DNA from: Streptomyces sp. DH12
Lineage (GTDB): Bacteria; Actinomycetota; Actinomycetes; Streptomycetales; Streptomycetaceae
Direction of reading: 5' to 3'
Assembly: GCF_020873895.1 (NCBI RefSeq)
Contig: NZ_JAHWGT010000008.1
Location: 170,182 to 234,181 of the forward strand
DNA length: 64,000 nucleotides
The notes below the pieces were generated by a model. That model was not told the origin of the DNA. It worked only from the letters and a program-made list of their open reading frames with translations, and did not search any database. Shown here piece after piece: positions 25,748 to 35,138 of the stretch (position 1 is the first letter of the stretch; every line of letters begins with the position of its first letter). A program made the translations under genes and the position numbers.

Positions 25748-26907
25748 CTGCCGCCCTTGGGGGCGCGCTTCTCCCAGCCCTCGGCCCACAGGTCGAAGCG
25801 GGCCTGCTGCTGCGGGAACTCGGCCGCCGCGTCCACGTCCAGCTCGACGCCCAGCCCCGGCGCGTGCGACACCTCGAAGCAGCCCGTCTCCGGGTCGACC
25901 TGCGGCGCGCCCCGGACGACCTTCTTGATCTCCGCGTCGGCGAAGTCGTTGAAGTGCTCCAGGATCTTGAAGTTGGGGGTGCAGGCGGCGAGCTGGAGCG
26001 AGGCCGCGGTCAGGACGCTGCCGCCGACGTTGTGCGGCGCGACCAGCATGTAGTGCGTCTCGGCGGTCGCCGCGAGCTTGCGGGTCTCCAGGATGCCGCC
26101 GATGTGCCCGAGGTCGGGCTGGATGATGTCGACGGCCTGCGACTCGAACAGCTCCCGGAACTCGATCCGGTCGTGGATCCGCTCCCCGGTCGCCACGGGC
26201 GCGTCGACCTTGTCGGCGAACTTCGCCAGCGCCTTGAGGTTCTCCGGTGGGACGGGCTCCTCCAGCCAGGCCGGGTGGTACGGCGCCAGCTCGCGGGCGA
26301 GCCGCACGGCGGTGGCCGGGCTGAACCGCCCGTGCATCTCCACCATCAGCTCGGCGTCGGGGCCGATCGCGTCCCGCACCGCCTCGATGAGCGAGACCGC
26401 GTACCGGGTCTGCTCGGCGTCCAGTTCGAGGTGGCCGGTGCCGAACGGGTCGATCTTCAGCGCCCGGTAGCCGCGGGCCACGACCTCCCCGGCGGCCTTG
26501 TGGTACGCCTCGGGGGTGCGCTCGGTGGTGTACCAGCCGTTCGCGTACGCCTTGACGCGGTCCGTGACCTTGCCGCCCAGCAGCTGCCACACCGGCACGC
26601 CGAGCGCCTTGCCCTTGATGTCCCAGCACGCCATCTCCACGACCGCGATGCCGGACATCACGATCTCACCGGCCCGTCCGTAGTCGCCGTACTTCATCCG
26701 GCGGACCAGGTCCTCCACCGCGAAGGGGTCGGAGCCGGCGATGTGGTTGACCTCCGCCTCGCGCAGGTAGCCGAGCAGGGCGTCCGTGTGGCCGAGCATG
26801 CGCGTCTCGCCGACGCCGGTCAGCCCCTCGTCGGTGTGGACGAGCACGTAGGTGAGATTGCGCCAGGGGGTCCCGACGACATGAGTGGTGATTCCCGTGA
26901 TGCGCAC
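25744..26907 (-). CDS. Enolase-superfamily sugar-acid dehydratase (MR/MLE family)
   Basis: The 387-aa protein has the mandelate racemase/muconate-lactonising fold. The catalytic KID segment (ALKIDPFG), metal ligand with ExH pattern (MVEMHGRFS), WLEEP, GER and the base His in APHNVGG are all visible, as in galactonate-type and related aldonate dehydratases. It removes water from an aldonate to give a 2-keto-3-deoxy acid. The stereochemistry of the substrate cannot be decided from sequence. It is the first gene of a two-gene operon with the dehydrogenase and is divergent from the IclR gene. ATG 26907. Confidence 0.87.
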   Translation of the reverse strand: MRITGITTHVVGTPWRNLTYVLVHTDEGLTGVGETRMLGHTDALLGYLREAEVNHIAGSDPFAVEDLVRRMKYGDYGRAGEIVMSGIAVVEMACWDIKGKALGVPVWQLLGGKVTDRVKAYANGWYTTERTPEAYHKAAGEVVARGYRALKIDPFGTGHLELDAEQTRYAVSLIEAVRDAIGPDAELMVEMHGRFSPATAVRLARELAPYHPAWLEEPVPPENLKALAKFADKVDAPVATGERIHDRIEFRELFESQAVDIIQPDLGHIGGILETRKLAATAETHYMLVAPHNVGGSVLTAASLQLAACTPNFKILEHFNDFADAEIKKVVRGAPQVDPETGCFEVSHAPGLGVELDVDAAAEFPQQQARFDLWAEGWEKRAPKGGR

Positions 26908-26946
26908 GGTAGTTGCCCCTATGGTCCGTTCGGTGATGTCAGGTCT

Positions 26947-26973
26947 GTTCGGTATTTCGTCACGCGTTCGAAA
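26947..26973. promoter_or_regulatory. Candidate IclR operator cluster upstream of the dehydratase
   Basis: GTTCGGTATTTCGT (26947-26960) resembles the site at 24553-24566. CGTTCGAAA (26965-26973) is the inverted form of TTTCGAACG at 27160-27168, just upstream of the IclR start. The intergenic region of 278 bp thus has related sites at both ends, as expected for a regulator controlling itself and its divergent target. Confidence 0.4.
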
Positions 26974-27101
26974 TCGTGGCGTGACCGTAATCAGCCCCCG
27001 TGCGGGGTGTCAATGGGCCGCGCTCACCTCGTCGTTGGGTCGGGTGGCGGCGCGGGGCCGAGTAGGGGAGTGTCGGGCGGGGCGAGGACGCGGGCCGGCC
27101 A

Positions 27102-27130
27102 TTGTCCGCGAACGGCGCCGCCGCTAGCCT
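27102..27130 (+). promoter_or_regulatory. Candidate promoter of the IclR-lactonase operon
   Basis: TTGTCC (27102-27107) and TAGCCT (27125-27130) are 17 bp apart, a good vegetative promoter for Streptomyces. The start would lie near 27137, leaving a leader of about 50 bases that contains TTTCGAACG (27160-27168), a possible autoregulatory site. Confidence 0.55.
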
Positions 27131-27185
27131 GTGTTCGTCATACCGGTCACTGGCCGGGGTTTCGAACGAAGGGGTGGGTGGCGTC

Positions 27186-27956
27186 ATGGGACGTCTGGTT
27201 CCCGCGGTGACCAGGGCGCTCGACATACTGGAGCTCTTCCTCGACGGGGACGGCACGCTCTCCGCACCCGAGATCACCCGCAGGCTCGACCTGCCCCGCA
27301 CCACCGTGCACGAGCTCGTCACCACCCTCGCCGCCCGCTCCTACCTCGACCCCGCCCCCGGCCGGCCCGGCCGCTACCGGCTGGGTGTGCGCGCCTACCA
27401 GCTCGGCAGCCGGTACGCCGAACAGCTCGACCTCGCCGCCGAGGGGCAGCGCGTGGCCCGCCAGGTCGCGGAGACCTGCGACGAGACCGTCCACGTCGCC
27501 GTCCTGGAGGACCTGGACGTCATCTACATCGCCAAGGTCGACTCCACGCACGCCGTGCGCATGGTCTCCGCCGCCGGCCGCCGGCTCCCCGCCCACTGCA
27601 CCTCGGTCGGGAAGATGCTGCTCGCCTCGCTCCCCGCGGAGGAGTTCGACGCCCGCGTGGAGGGGCGCGAACTCGTCGCGATGACCCCGAACAGCATCAC
27701 CGACCCAGACCGGCTGCGCACCGAGCTCGCCGCCGTCCGCGAACGCGGCGTCGCCACCGAGCACAGCGAGTCCAACCCGGACGTCAGCTGCGTCGCCGCA
27801 CCGGTCCGCGACGGCGGCGGCCGGGTCGTCGCCGCCCTCTCCGTCTCCGTCCCCATGGTCCGCTGGAGCGAGGAGCGCGAGGCCGAGCTGGCCGAGCTGG
27901 CCGCCAAGGGCGCGGCCGACCTCTCCGCCAGCCTCGGCCACCGGGGCGGCCGGTGA
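27186..27956 (+). CDS. IclR-family transcriptional regulator
   Basis: The 256-aa protein has an N-terminal winged helix (ALDILELFLDGDGTLSAPEITRRLDLPRTTVHELV) and the C-terminal IclR effector domain (HVAVLEDLDVIYIAKVDS, PAHCTSVGKMLLASLP). It is the usual length. ATG 27186 was chosen because VPAVTRALDIL, the typical start, follows. Its gene overlaps the lactonase gene by four bases and is divergent from the dehydratase. It most likely controls this sugar-acid pathway and possibly the ABC operon. Confidence 0.93.
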   Translation: MGRLVPAVTRALDILELFLDGDGTLSAPEITRRLDLPRTTVHELVTTLAARSYLDPAPGRPGRYRLGVRAYQLGSRYAEQLDLAAEGQRVARQVAETCDETVHVAVLEDLDVIYIAKVDSTHAVRMVSAAGRRLPAHCTSVGKMLLASLPAEEFDARVEGRELVAMTPNSITDPDRLRTELAAVRERGVATEHSESNPDVSCVAAPVRDGGGRVVAALSVSVPMVRWSEEREAELAELAAKGAADLSASLGHRGGR

Positions 27957-28804
27957 GCGCGCCCCGCGCGGAGGTGGCCGTCCGGGAGACCGCGGCCCTC
28001 GGCGAGGGGCCGACGTGGGACCCGGCCACCGGCCGGCTCGTCTGGGTCGACGTCCTCAACTCCCGCGTGCACACGCACAGCCCGGCCGACGGCCGCCGCG
28101 GCGTGCTGCTCACCGGCCAGCACGTAGGCGCGGCCAAACCCCGCGCCGGCGGCGGACTCGTCGTCAACCTCCGCGACGGCGTGGGGCTCCACGACCCCGA
28201 CGGCACCTTCCGCTGGCTCGTCCACGCGCCGGCCCCCGGCCGCCGCGGCAACGACGCCGCCGTGGCCCCCGACGGGTCCCTGTGGGTCGGCACCATGCGG
28301 TACGACGAGGCGGACGGCGGCGGCGCACTCACCCGCGTCGCCCCCGACGGCACCACCACCACCGTCCTGCCCCGGGTCACCGTCAGCAACGGCACCGACT
28401 GGAGCCCCGACGGCCGGCTCGTCTACTACGTCGACAGCCCCACCCGCCGCGTCGACGTCCTGCGCGTCGACGGCGGGCGCCTCGTCGACCGGCGGCCCCT
28501 CGCCACCGTCGAGCCCGGCGCCGGCTTCCCCGACGGGCTCACCGTCGACGCCGAGGGCTGCGTCTGGGTCGCCCTCTGGGACGGCGCGGCCGTCCGCCGC
28601 TACACCCCCGACGGACGGCTGGACCGGATCGTGCCCCTGCCCGTACAGCGCCCCACCGCCTGCGCGTTCGGCGGCCCGCACCTGCGCGACCTGTACGTCA
28701 CCACCGCCCGCACCGGCCTCACCGACCCGCACCCGCTCTCCGGTTCCCTGCTCGTCCTCCCCGACGCCGGACAGGGGCGCAAGGCACACGCGTTCGCCGG
28801 GTGA
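27953..28804 (+). CDS. SMP-30/gluconolactonase family lactonase
   Basis: The 283-aa protein is a six-bladed propeller of the SMP-30/LRE family. Metal-binding positions are seen as Glu in ALGEGPTW, Asn in the middle of the chain (VSNGTDWSPDG) and Asp in YYVDSPTRRVDV. It hydrolyses aldonolactones to aldonates, the step between the dehydrogenase and the dehydratase encoded next door. GTG 27953 overlaps the IclR stop as GTGA. No signal peptide is present, so it acts in the cytoplasm. Confidence 0.92.
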   Translation: MSAPRAEVAVRETAALGEGPTWDPATGRLVWVDVLNSRVHTHSPADGRRGVLLTGQHVGAAKPRAGGGLVVNLRDGVGLHDPDGTFRWLVHAPAPGRRGNDAAVAPDGSLWVGTMRYDEADGGGALTRVAPDGTTTTVLPRVTVSNGTDWSPDGRLVYYVDSPTRRVDVLRVDGGRLVDRRPLATVEPGAGFPDGLTVDAEGCVWVALWDGAAVRRYTPDGRLDRIVPLPVQRPTACAFGGPHLRDLYVTTARTGLTDPHPLSGSLLVLPDAGQGRKAHAFAG

Positions 28805-28986
28805 CCGTCGCCTGCGCTAGCATCCTCCGCCATCCCGGTGATCACTCCGGTGCGGACCATCCGCGCCGCGGTCCGGTCGACCGCCGACCGACGACCCACC
28901 GGGCGACCGGCCACCGCCGCCGACGGCGGCACCGTGGCGGTATCGCGACGAAGACACGCGCGACGAAGCGCAGGGAGGGGGCGCCC

Positions 28987-29520
28987 GTGGGCACGACCGC
29001 CGATGACGCCGCCACGGAGTTCCACGACTTCTTCGAGCGTCACCACGCCGAACTCGCCCGCCTCGCCCACCTGCTCACCGGCGAGGCGGACGCCGCCGAC
29101 GACCTCGCCGCCGACGCGCTGCTCGCCCTGTGGCACCGCTGGGACCGGGTCCGCGCCGCACAGCACCCCGTGGCCTACGCGCGGGGCGTCGTCGCCAACC
29201 TCGCCCGCAGCCGCATCCGCAGCGCCGTACGCGAGCGCCGCCGCGTCGCGCTGTTCTGGTCGCAGCGCGCGGAGCACGTCGACGGCCCCGACGTCCCGGC
29301 CGTCCTGGACGTGCGCAGCGCCCTGCGCCGGCTGCCCTTCCGCAAGCGGGCCTGCGTGGTCCTGCGGCACGCCTTCGACCTGTCCGAGCGGGAGACCGCG
29401 CTGACCCTCGGCATCTCGGTCGGTACGGTGAAGAGCCAGACGTCGAAGGCCATGGCACAGCTGGAACAACTGCTCGGCCACGAGGCCGCCGCCTCGGAAC
29501 TGGTCGGAGGAAGGAAGTAG
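28987..29520 (+). CDS. SigE-family ECF sigma factor
   Basis: The 177-aa protein has sigma region 2 (FERHHAELARLAHLLTGEADAADDLAADALLALWHRW) and region 4 (ALRRLPFRKRACVVLRHAFDLSERETALTLGISVGTVKSQTSKAM). The KRACVVLRH pattern and size match the actinobacterial SigE-type ECF group. GTG 28987 is preceded by GGAGGG. Its stop overlaps the start of the next gene by one base (TAGTG), so the two are translated together; the partner is membrane-anchored and may be its regulator or output. Confidence 0.92.
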   Translation: MGTTADDAATEFHDFFERHHAELARLAHLLTGEADAADDLAADALLALWHRWDRVRAAQHPVAYARGVVANLARSRIRSAVRERRRVALFWSQRAEHVDGPDVPAVLDVRSALRRLPFRKRACVVLRHAFDLSERETALTLGISVGTVKSQTSKAMAQLEQLLGHEAAASELVGGRK

Positions 29521-30218
29521 TGGACGAGCTCCAGCGCGCACTGAAGGAGGCCGCGCGGTCCCACCGGCCCGACCGCGCCCGCATGCTCGCCCGGGTCGAG
29601 CGCGGCATGGCCGCCCAGCCCCCGGTACGCGCCCCCCGGCGTCCGCCGGGCCCCCGGTGGGCCAGGATCGCCGCGGCCACCGCCGCCGTCGCCGCGGTGG
29701 TCGCCGCCGGCGGGCTGACCGCGCGGGCCGTCCTGCACGAGGACCCGGCCCCCGCCCCGGTCGCCGTCCCGGCGCCCGACGACCCCGTCTCCCCGCCCGC
29801 CGGGCGCGCCGCGGACGGCTTCCTGCGGGGCGCGGCCGTCGTCGACCCGCACAGCAACCGCTACTGGGCCCAGTCCAACATCACCTTCAGCACCGCCACG
29901 GCCCTGCGCGAGCTCACCGTGGAACTGCGGGTCGCCCGGACCGGCGGGGTGGCGCCCACCGGCAACTGGCGCACCCTGCCCGCCGACGACTTCGCCGTCT
30001 CCACCCGCGAGGAGGCCGGCGCGCTGGTCTTCACGTGGACCCTGCGGCCCGGCCGGGGGGTCCCCGCCGGGCAGCACGTCTTCGCCGCCCAGTACAACCA
30101 CGCCGAGGGCGGCCGCGACGCCCGCGGCGACCGGTACACGGTCACCGCCACCTCCACCGGCGGCGCGCGCGCCGCCGTCACCGGCGGCGTCACCGCGGCC
30201 GCCGGCACCCCGCGCTGA
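29520..30218 (+). CDS. Membrane-anchored protein paired with the ECF sigma factor
   Basis: The 232-aa protein has a cytoplasmic N-terminus of about 47 residues (ELQRALKEAARSHRPDRARMLARVERGM), one membrane helix (ARIAAATAAVAAVVAAGGLTA), a Pro/Ala-rich spacer and an exported beta-rich domain with W in NRYWAQSNITF and NWRTLPADDF, and FAAQYNHAEGGRD. The exported domain recalls carbohydrate-binding sandwiches but I cannot assign a family. The membrane topology and TAGTG coupling to the sigma gene suggest an anti-sigma-like role, although no zinc-binding HxxxCxxC motif is present. Confidence 0.75.
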   Translation: MDELQRALKEAARSHRPDRARMLARVERGMAAQPPVRAPRRPPGPRWARIAAATAAVAAVVAAGGLTARAVLHEDPAPAPVAVPAPDDPVSPPAGRAADGFLRGAAVVDPHSNRYWAQSNITFSTATALRELTVELRVARTGGVAPTGNWRTLPADDFAVSTREEAGALVFTWTLRPGRGVPAGQHVFAAQYNHAEGGRDARGDRYTVTATSTGGARAAVTGGVTAAAGTPR

Positions 30219-30321
30219 CCCGGCCGGGCCGCCGCCCCCGTCGGCCGCGCGGACGGCGAGGGGATGCGTGAGCCCGGGGCGGGGACGACAATGGCGAGTG
30301 CCGGACGAACAAGGAGGCGGC

Positions 30322-30528
30322 ATGAGTGAAGAGCCCGAAACGACCTCCAGGCCCCGGCAGGGGGGCGTCTCCCCGGACGCCATCCTGCACAGCGGCGCCG
30401 AAGGCGAGTTCACCGCCGAGGACCTGGTCCTCGCCTCCGGGCGCGACGTGAACCCGAAGAACATGGCCTGGGCCGAGCGCAGGCTCGCCGAGAAGGGCAA
30501 GGCCGCGCTCGACGAACTGCTCCCCTGA
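30322..30528 (+). CDS. Small conserved acidic protein, function unknown
   Basis: A 68-aa protein with no signal or membrane segment. The C-terminal part (FTAEDLVLASGRDVNPKNMAWAERRLAEKGKAALDELLP) looks helical. ATG 30322 follows a perfect AAGGAGG site, which supports real expression. It resembles small conserved proteins seen in Streptomyces genomes without known role. Confidence 0.75.
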   Translation: MSEEPETTSRPRQGGVSPDAILHSGAEGEFTAEDLVLASGRDVNPKNMAWAERRLAEKGKAALDELLP

Positions 30529-30580
30529 CCCCTACCGCCCCGGGGGCCGTGCCGCGGCACCACCGCGACGCGGCCCCTCC

Positions 30581-30676
30581 ACCACGCCCGCCCGCACCAC
30601 CACGCCCGCCCGCACCGCCGGGCCCGCGCCCGCACCGCCGGGCCCGCGCCCGCACCGCCGGGCCCGCGCCCGCACG
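30581..30676. repeat. Short tandem repeats between convergent genes
   Basis: A 15-bp block ACCACGCCCGCCCGC occurs twice (30581 and 30599). It is followed by 3.3 copies of a 20-bp unit beginning CGCACCGCCGGGCCCGCGCC (30611-30676). The region lies between two convergent genes, so it may form terminator-like structures or be slippage-generated. Confidence 0.75.
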
Positions 30677-30715
30677 GACGGGGCCCCGTCCCTCAGCTCC
30701 TCCGGGACGTCCGCG

Positions 30716-32320
30716 TCACCGTCCGCCGCCCCCGTCGTCCTGCCGCCCGCCGCCGTCACCGTCGCGGCCGTCACCGTCGCGGTCGCCGCCGTCCACGGGT
30801 GTCCGCTCCAGCGGGCGCGTCGCCGGGCCCTCGACGACCCGCCCGTCCACGCCGAACCGCGACCCGTGGCACGGGCACTCCCAGGCGGTCTCCTCGTCGT
30901 TGAAGTGCACCACGCACCCCAGGTGCGTACAGCGGGCCGACACCGCGTGCAGCGCCCCCGCCTCGTCCCGGTGCACCGCCAGCAGCCGGCCCCCGACCCG
31001 CACCACCGCGCCCTGGCCCGGCCCCACCTCGTCCACCGAGTCGACGTACGCGCCGGGCGTCCGGTCGCCGACGAAGTGCTTGGCCACGTGCGCCTGGAGT
31101 TTCAGCATCGCCGGCACGTCCCGCGTCGGGTGCAGCCGCACCGGGTCGTACAGCGACGTCCACGCCGGTTCCCTGCCCCGGATGCGGTCCGACAGCAGCG
31201 AGCCCGCCATCACGCCGCCGCTCATGCCCCACCCGGCGAACCCGGTCGCCACGAAGACGTGCCGCGTCCCGGCGTGCAGCCGGCCCACGTAGGGCACCCG
31301 GTCCGTCGTCGAGTTGTCCTGCGCGGCCCACCGGTGGGTGAAGTCCACCTCGCCGAACCGCTCCCGCGCCCACCGCTCCAGCCGGGCGTACCGTTCGCCG
31401 ACCTCGCCCTCCTCGGTGGTCCCCGGCGTGAACTGCTCGCCGGTCACGATCAGGGTGCGGAACCCCTCACGCCCCGAGGGCGCCGTCCGCACCGAGCGCG
31501 TACCGCCCTCGGAGGTCAGGAACACCCCGCCCGGGTCCCGGTCCGCCGGGACGGGGCCGGCCACCACCAGCTCGCGCTTCGGCTCCAGGCGGGTGAAGAG
31601 CAGCGACCGGTCGAACACCGGGTAGTGCGTCGCGACCACGACGTACTGGGCCACGATCGTGTGCCCCCGCTCGGTGGTCAGCTCGCACGGCGAGCCTTCC
31701 TTCAGCCGCGTCACCCGGGTGCGCTCGTAGATGCGCGCGCCGAGCCGCTCCATGTGCGCCGCGAGTCCCAGCAGGTACTTGCGCGGGTGGAACTGCGCCT
31801 GGCTCTCCAGACGCACCGCCCCGGCCACCGGGAACGGCAGCGAGGTCTCCGTCACGTACGAGGCGGGCAGCCCCGCCTCCAGCGCGGCGTCCGCCTCCGC
31901 CCGCAGCTCGCCGGTCCGCGCGGGGTCCTCCGTCCACGTGTACGCGGGGAGCCGCTCCAGGTCGCAGTCGATGCCCAGTTCCTCGCTGACCTCGGCGACC
32001 CGCTCCACGGCGAGCTGCTGCGAGTGCGCGTACAGGCGGGCGCCGCGCGCCCCGTGCACCTTCTTGACCTCGGCGTACACCTGGCCGTGCAGGGCCGACA
32101 GCTTCGCCGTCGTGTGGCCGGTCACGCCGGTGGCGATCCGGTCGGCCTCCAGCAGGACCACCGAGTGCCCCGCCCGGGCCAGCTCCCACGCCGTGCAGAT
32201 GCCGGCGATGCCGCCGCCCACGACGGCGACCTCGGTCTCCACGGCCCCGTCGAGCGCCGGACGCGGCGGTCCCGGCGCGTACTCCAACCACAGCGAACCG
32301 GTAAGGGCGTCGTAGGCCAT
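30716..32320 (-). CDS. FAD-dependent oxidoreductase with C-terminal Rieske [2Fe-2S] domain
   Basis: The 534-aa protein has a DAO-type FAD domain ([21 protein letters not shown] near residue 30) with [12 protein letters not shown] typical of this subgroup, and a C-terminal Rieske domain with cluster ligands in CTHLGC and CPCHGSRF. Such fusions are known in bacilli and actinobacteria as glycine-oxidase-like enzymes with unknown substrate. The last 25 residues are an Asp/Gly-rich low-complexity tail. ATG 32320 has GAGGAG. It is divergent from the small membrane protein gene. Confidence 0.9.
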   Translation of the reverse strand: MAYDALTGSLWLEYAPGPPRPALDGAVETEVAVVGGGIAGICTAWELARAGHSVVLLEADRIATGVTGHTTAKLSALHGQVYAEVKKVHGARGARLYAHSQQLAVERVAEVSEELGIDCDLERLPAYTWTEDPARTGELRAEADAALEAGLPASYVTETSLPFPVAGAVRLESQAQFHPRKYLLGLAAHMERLGARIYERTRVTRLKEGSPCELTTERGHTIVAQYVVVATHYPVFDRSLLFTRLEPKRELVVAGPVPADRDPGGVFLTSEGGTRSVRTAPSGREGFRTLIVTGEQFTPGTTEEGEVGERYARLERWARERFGEVDFTHRWAAQDNSTTDRVPYVGRLHAGTRHVFVATGFAGWGMSGGVMAGSLLSDRIRGREPAWTSLYDPVRLHPTRDVPAMLKLQAHVAKHFVGDRTPGAYVDSVDEVGPGQGAVVRVGGRLLAVHRDEAGALHAVSARCTHLGCVVHFNDEETAWECPCHGSRFGVDGRVVEGPATRPLERTPVDGGDRDGDGRDGDGGGRQDDGGGGR

Positions 32321-32422
32321 GAGCGCACTCCTCGTCGACGACCGGGCCGCCGTGCGGTCCCGGAAGATCCGAGGTACCCGGAGATCGCGCATGAAACCCC
32401 CGGAGCTGCGCACTCGTACCCC

Positions 32423-32656
32423 ATGACGCACATCAACCCCGACCCCGACCCCGACCGCACGACCGGCCTGGACGCCGGCGGCGGCGTACCGCCCGGCGAG
32501 ACCCCGCCGGCCGAGGGCAGCACGCCGGGGGCGGGCCCCCGGGAGACCTACAACCCGCCGACGGGCTGGGCCAAGGCCCCGCTCGCCATGATCCTGGTCA
32601 TCGTCGTCCTGGTCGCCGCGCTCTTCGCGGTGATGGCGGTCATCATCGCCATGTGA
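32423..32656 (+). CDS. Small single-pass membrane protein (DUF6480-like)
   Basis: A 77-aa protein: an acidic, Pro/Gly-rich N-terminus (about 50 residues) followed by [16 protein letters not shown] and a C-terminal membrane helix ending IIAM. This matches the pattern of the DUF6480 family of Streptomyces, whose role is unknown. It is divergent from the FAD-Rieske gene by 102 bp. Confidence 0.75.
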   Translation: MTHINPDPDPDRTTGLDAGGGVPPGETPPAEGSTPGAGPRETYNPPTGWAKAPLAMILVIVVLVAALFAVMAVIIAM

Positions 32657-32840
32657 CCGCGCGGCCCGGACCGCCCCGCAGGCCGGCCCGCCCCGTACCG
32701 TCCGGCGTCGTGCGCCCCGGTCCCCGCGTCCTGCGGTCCGGGGCCCGACACCCGTACGGCTCCGTACGAACTTCGCAGACGGGGCGCCATACTGGACGGG
32801 CCGGGGAGGGCGGAGCGGACCGACGGGGGCGACAGCGGCG

Positions 32841-35129
32841 ATGGCGGACACCAGGCTGATCCACGGCCGCTACCGGCTGCTGGAGGTGATCGGGCGCGGC
32901 GGCATGGGGGAGGTCTGGCGCGCCACCGACGAGTCGCTCGGGCGGCGCGTGGCCGTCAAGTGCCTCAAACCCCTCGGACCGCAGCACGACCCTGGCTCCG
33001 TCCGCGTCCTGCGCGAGCGCTTCCGCCGCGAGGCCCGCGTCGCGGCGTCGCTCCAGCACCGGGGCGTCACGGTGGTCCACGACTTCGGCGAGTGCGAGGG
33101 CGCCCCCTTCCTGGTCATGGAGCACCTGGAGGGCCGCAACCTCAGCCAGCTCCTGGAGGACAACAAGCACCATCCGCTGCCCGTGGACGATGTCGTCGAC
33201 ATCGCCGAACAGGTCGCCGACGCCCTCGCCTACACGCACCGGCAGGGCATCGTCCACCGCGACCTGAAGCCGGCGAACATCATGCGGCTCGCCGACGGCA
33301 CGGTGAAGATCTGCGACTTCGGGATCGCGCGACTCGACGCGGGCCCCGGCAACTCCTCCCGCCTCACCAGCGGTGAGATCACCCTCGGCACACCGCACTA
33401 CATGTCACCCGAGCAGATCGGCGGCGGCCGGGTCGACCACCGCAGCGACCTGTACTCGCTGGGCTGCGTGCTGTACGAGATCTCCACCGGCGTCCCGCCG
33501 TTCGACCAGGACGACGCGTGGGGGATCCTCGTGGGCCACCGCGACACCCCGCCGGAGCCGCCCCGTACGCACCGCGCGGAGCTGCCGGCGCCGTTCGAGC
33601 GGATCGTCCTCGACCTGCTCGCCAAGACGCCGGAGGCCCGACCCGCCGATGCCGGCGACGTGCGGCGCCGCATCACCGGCGCCCGCCGCGCCGCTCCGCC
33701 CGCAGCCGCACCGCACCCCGCGGTGCCACCGCAGCCGGCGCCACCGCACCCGGTGGCGCCGCCGCCCGCCCTCCCGGCACCGCGGCTCCCGGCGTGGACG
33801 CGCACCATGACCGCCGGCCGTACGGCGGCCGGCGCACCCCGCCCCCGACCTCCGTGGGACGAGGACCCGGCGACGGCGCTCACCGGCACGTGGACCACCG
33901 GCGCGGGCGGCCCGCCCGGCCCCGGCCCCACCGGCGCGGGCACGAGCACGGACACGGGCGCGGGCGGCGGGGACGGGAGCGGCCCGGCCGCCGCCGACAC
34001 GGGCGGCGGCCCCTGGAGCGGCCCGCCCGCGGGTCCCGGCGCGCCCGGCGCGGGGGCGGACTGCGGCACGCACCGGTTGGCCCTCCCCCCGCCGCCCGGT
34101 CGACCGCCCCGCGGACCGGAGCCGTGGACGGCGCCTGCCGACCGGCACGGCGCCGCGCTGCACCTCGCCCGCCTCGGACGGTGGGCCGAGGCGGGCGAGG
34201 CGCACCGCGCCCTCGCCGCCGAACGCGAGCGGACCCTGGGCGCGGACCACCCCGACACCCTGGCCAGCCGCCACGAACGGGGCGTCGCCCTCAGCCGGGC
34301 CGGGCGCGTCGCCGCCGCGCTGCGCGAGCTGGACCGCGTCGCGGCGGCCCGGGAGCGCGTCCTGGGCCCGGACCACCCCGACACGCTGAGGACCCGTCAG
34401 GAGTCGGCGTACGCCCTCACCCGGCTCGGGCGCCACGCCGAGGCCCACGAGGCGCACGCCGCCGTACGCGCCGCCCGCGCCCGCGTCCTCGGCGCCGGCC
34501 ACCCGGACACCGTGGCCGCGCTCCAGGAGGTCGCCCACGCGCTCGGCCGGCTGGGGCGCTGGGAGGAGGTGCTGGGCGCCTGCCGGGAGGTCGCCGCCGC
34601 GCGGGCCCGCGCACGGGGCGCGGACCACCCCGACACGCTCGCCGCCCGGTACGAGGTCGGCATCGCCCTCGGCCGCCTGGACCGGGGCCACGAGGCGCTG
34701 GAGCTCTACCGCGACCTGACGGCCGCCCGCAGCCGGGTCCAGGGACCGGAGCACCCCGAGACGCTGCGCGCCCGGCACGGCCTGGGCGTCAACCTCGGCC
34801 GGCTGGGCCGCTGGGGCGAGGCGCTGCGCGAAGCCCGCGACGTCGCCGCCGTCCGCGCCCGCGTGCTGGGTCCGGACCACCCGGACACGCTGGTCAGCGG
34901 CCGGGAGGTCGCCGTGTGCCTGGGGTGGCTGGGCCGCTGGGCCGAGGCGCTCGACGGCTACCGGCACGTGGCGGACGCCCGGGAGCGGGTCCTCGGGCCC
35001 GACCACCCGGACACGCTCGCCAGCCGCAACGACGAGGCGCAGTGCCTGGAGCAGCTGGGCCGGCACACCGAGGCCGTCGAGCTGCACCGGAGGGTCGCGG
35101 CCGCCCACCGCCGCCGCCCTCCCGGCTGA
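32841..35129 (+). CDS. Serine/threonine protein kinase with seven C-terminal TPR-like repeats
   Basis: The 762-aa protein has a full Hanks kinase domain (about 10-275): glycine loop [11 protein letters not shown] lysine in AVKCLK, catalytic HRDLKPAN and metal-binding DFG. A Pro/Ala/Gly-rich linker (about 280-430) follows, then seven 42-residue kinesin-light-chain type TPRs marked by LGxDHPDTL ([27 protein letters not shown] and others). There is no membrane helix or PASTA domain, unlike PknB-type kinases, so it is soluble and the TPRs likely recruit partners. ATG 32841. No clear operon partner. Confidence 0.93.
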   Translation: MADTRLIHGRYRLLEVIGRGGMGEVWRATDESLGRRVAVKCLKPLGPQHDPGSVRVLRERFRREARVAASLQHRGVTVVHDFGECEGAPFLVMEHLEGRNLSQLLEDNKHHPLPVDDVVDIAEQVADALAYTHRQGIVHRDLKPANIMRLADGTVKICDFGIARLDAGPGNSSRLTSGEITLGTPHYMSPEQIGGGRVDHRSDLYSLGCVLYEISTGVPPFDQDDAWGILVGHRDTPPEPPRTHRAELPAPFERIVLDLLAKTPEARPADAGDVRRRITGARRAAPPAAAPHPAVPPQPAPPHPVAPPPALPAPRLPAWTRTMTAGRTAAGAPRPRPPWDEDPATALTGTWTTGAGGPPGPGPTGAGTSTDTGAGGGDGSGPAAADTGGGPWSGPPAGPGAPGAGADCGTHRLALPPPPGRPPRGPEPWTAPADRHGAALHLARLGRWAEAGEAHRALAAERERTLGADHPDTLASRHERGVALSRAGRVAAALRELDRVAAARERVLGPDHPDTLRTRQESAYALTRLGRHAEAHEAHAAVRAARARVLGAGHPDTVAALQEVAHALGRLGRWEEVLGACREVAAARARARGADHPDTLAARYEVGIALGRLDRGHEALELYRDLTAARSRVQGPEHPETLRARHGLGVNLGRLGRWGEALREARDVAAVRARVLGPDHPDTLVSGREVAVCLGWLGRWAEALDGYRHVADARERVLGPDHPDTLASRNDEAQCLEQLGRHTEAVELHRRVAAAHRRRPPG

Positions 35130-35138
35130 CGTCCCGTC

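Noticed and set aside
34214-35060. Regular 126-bp repeats that could suggest a CRISPR-like or satellite array
   Set aside because: They are in frame and encode the TPR units of the kinase; there are no spacers.
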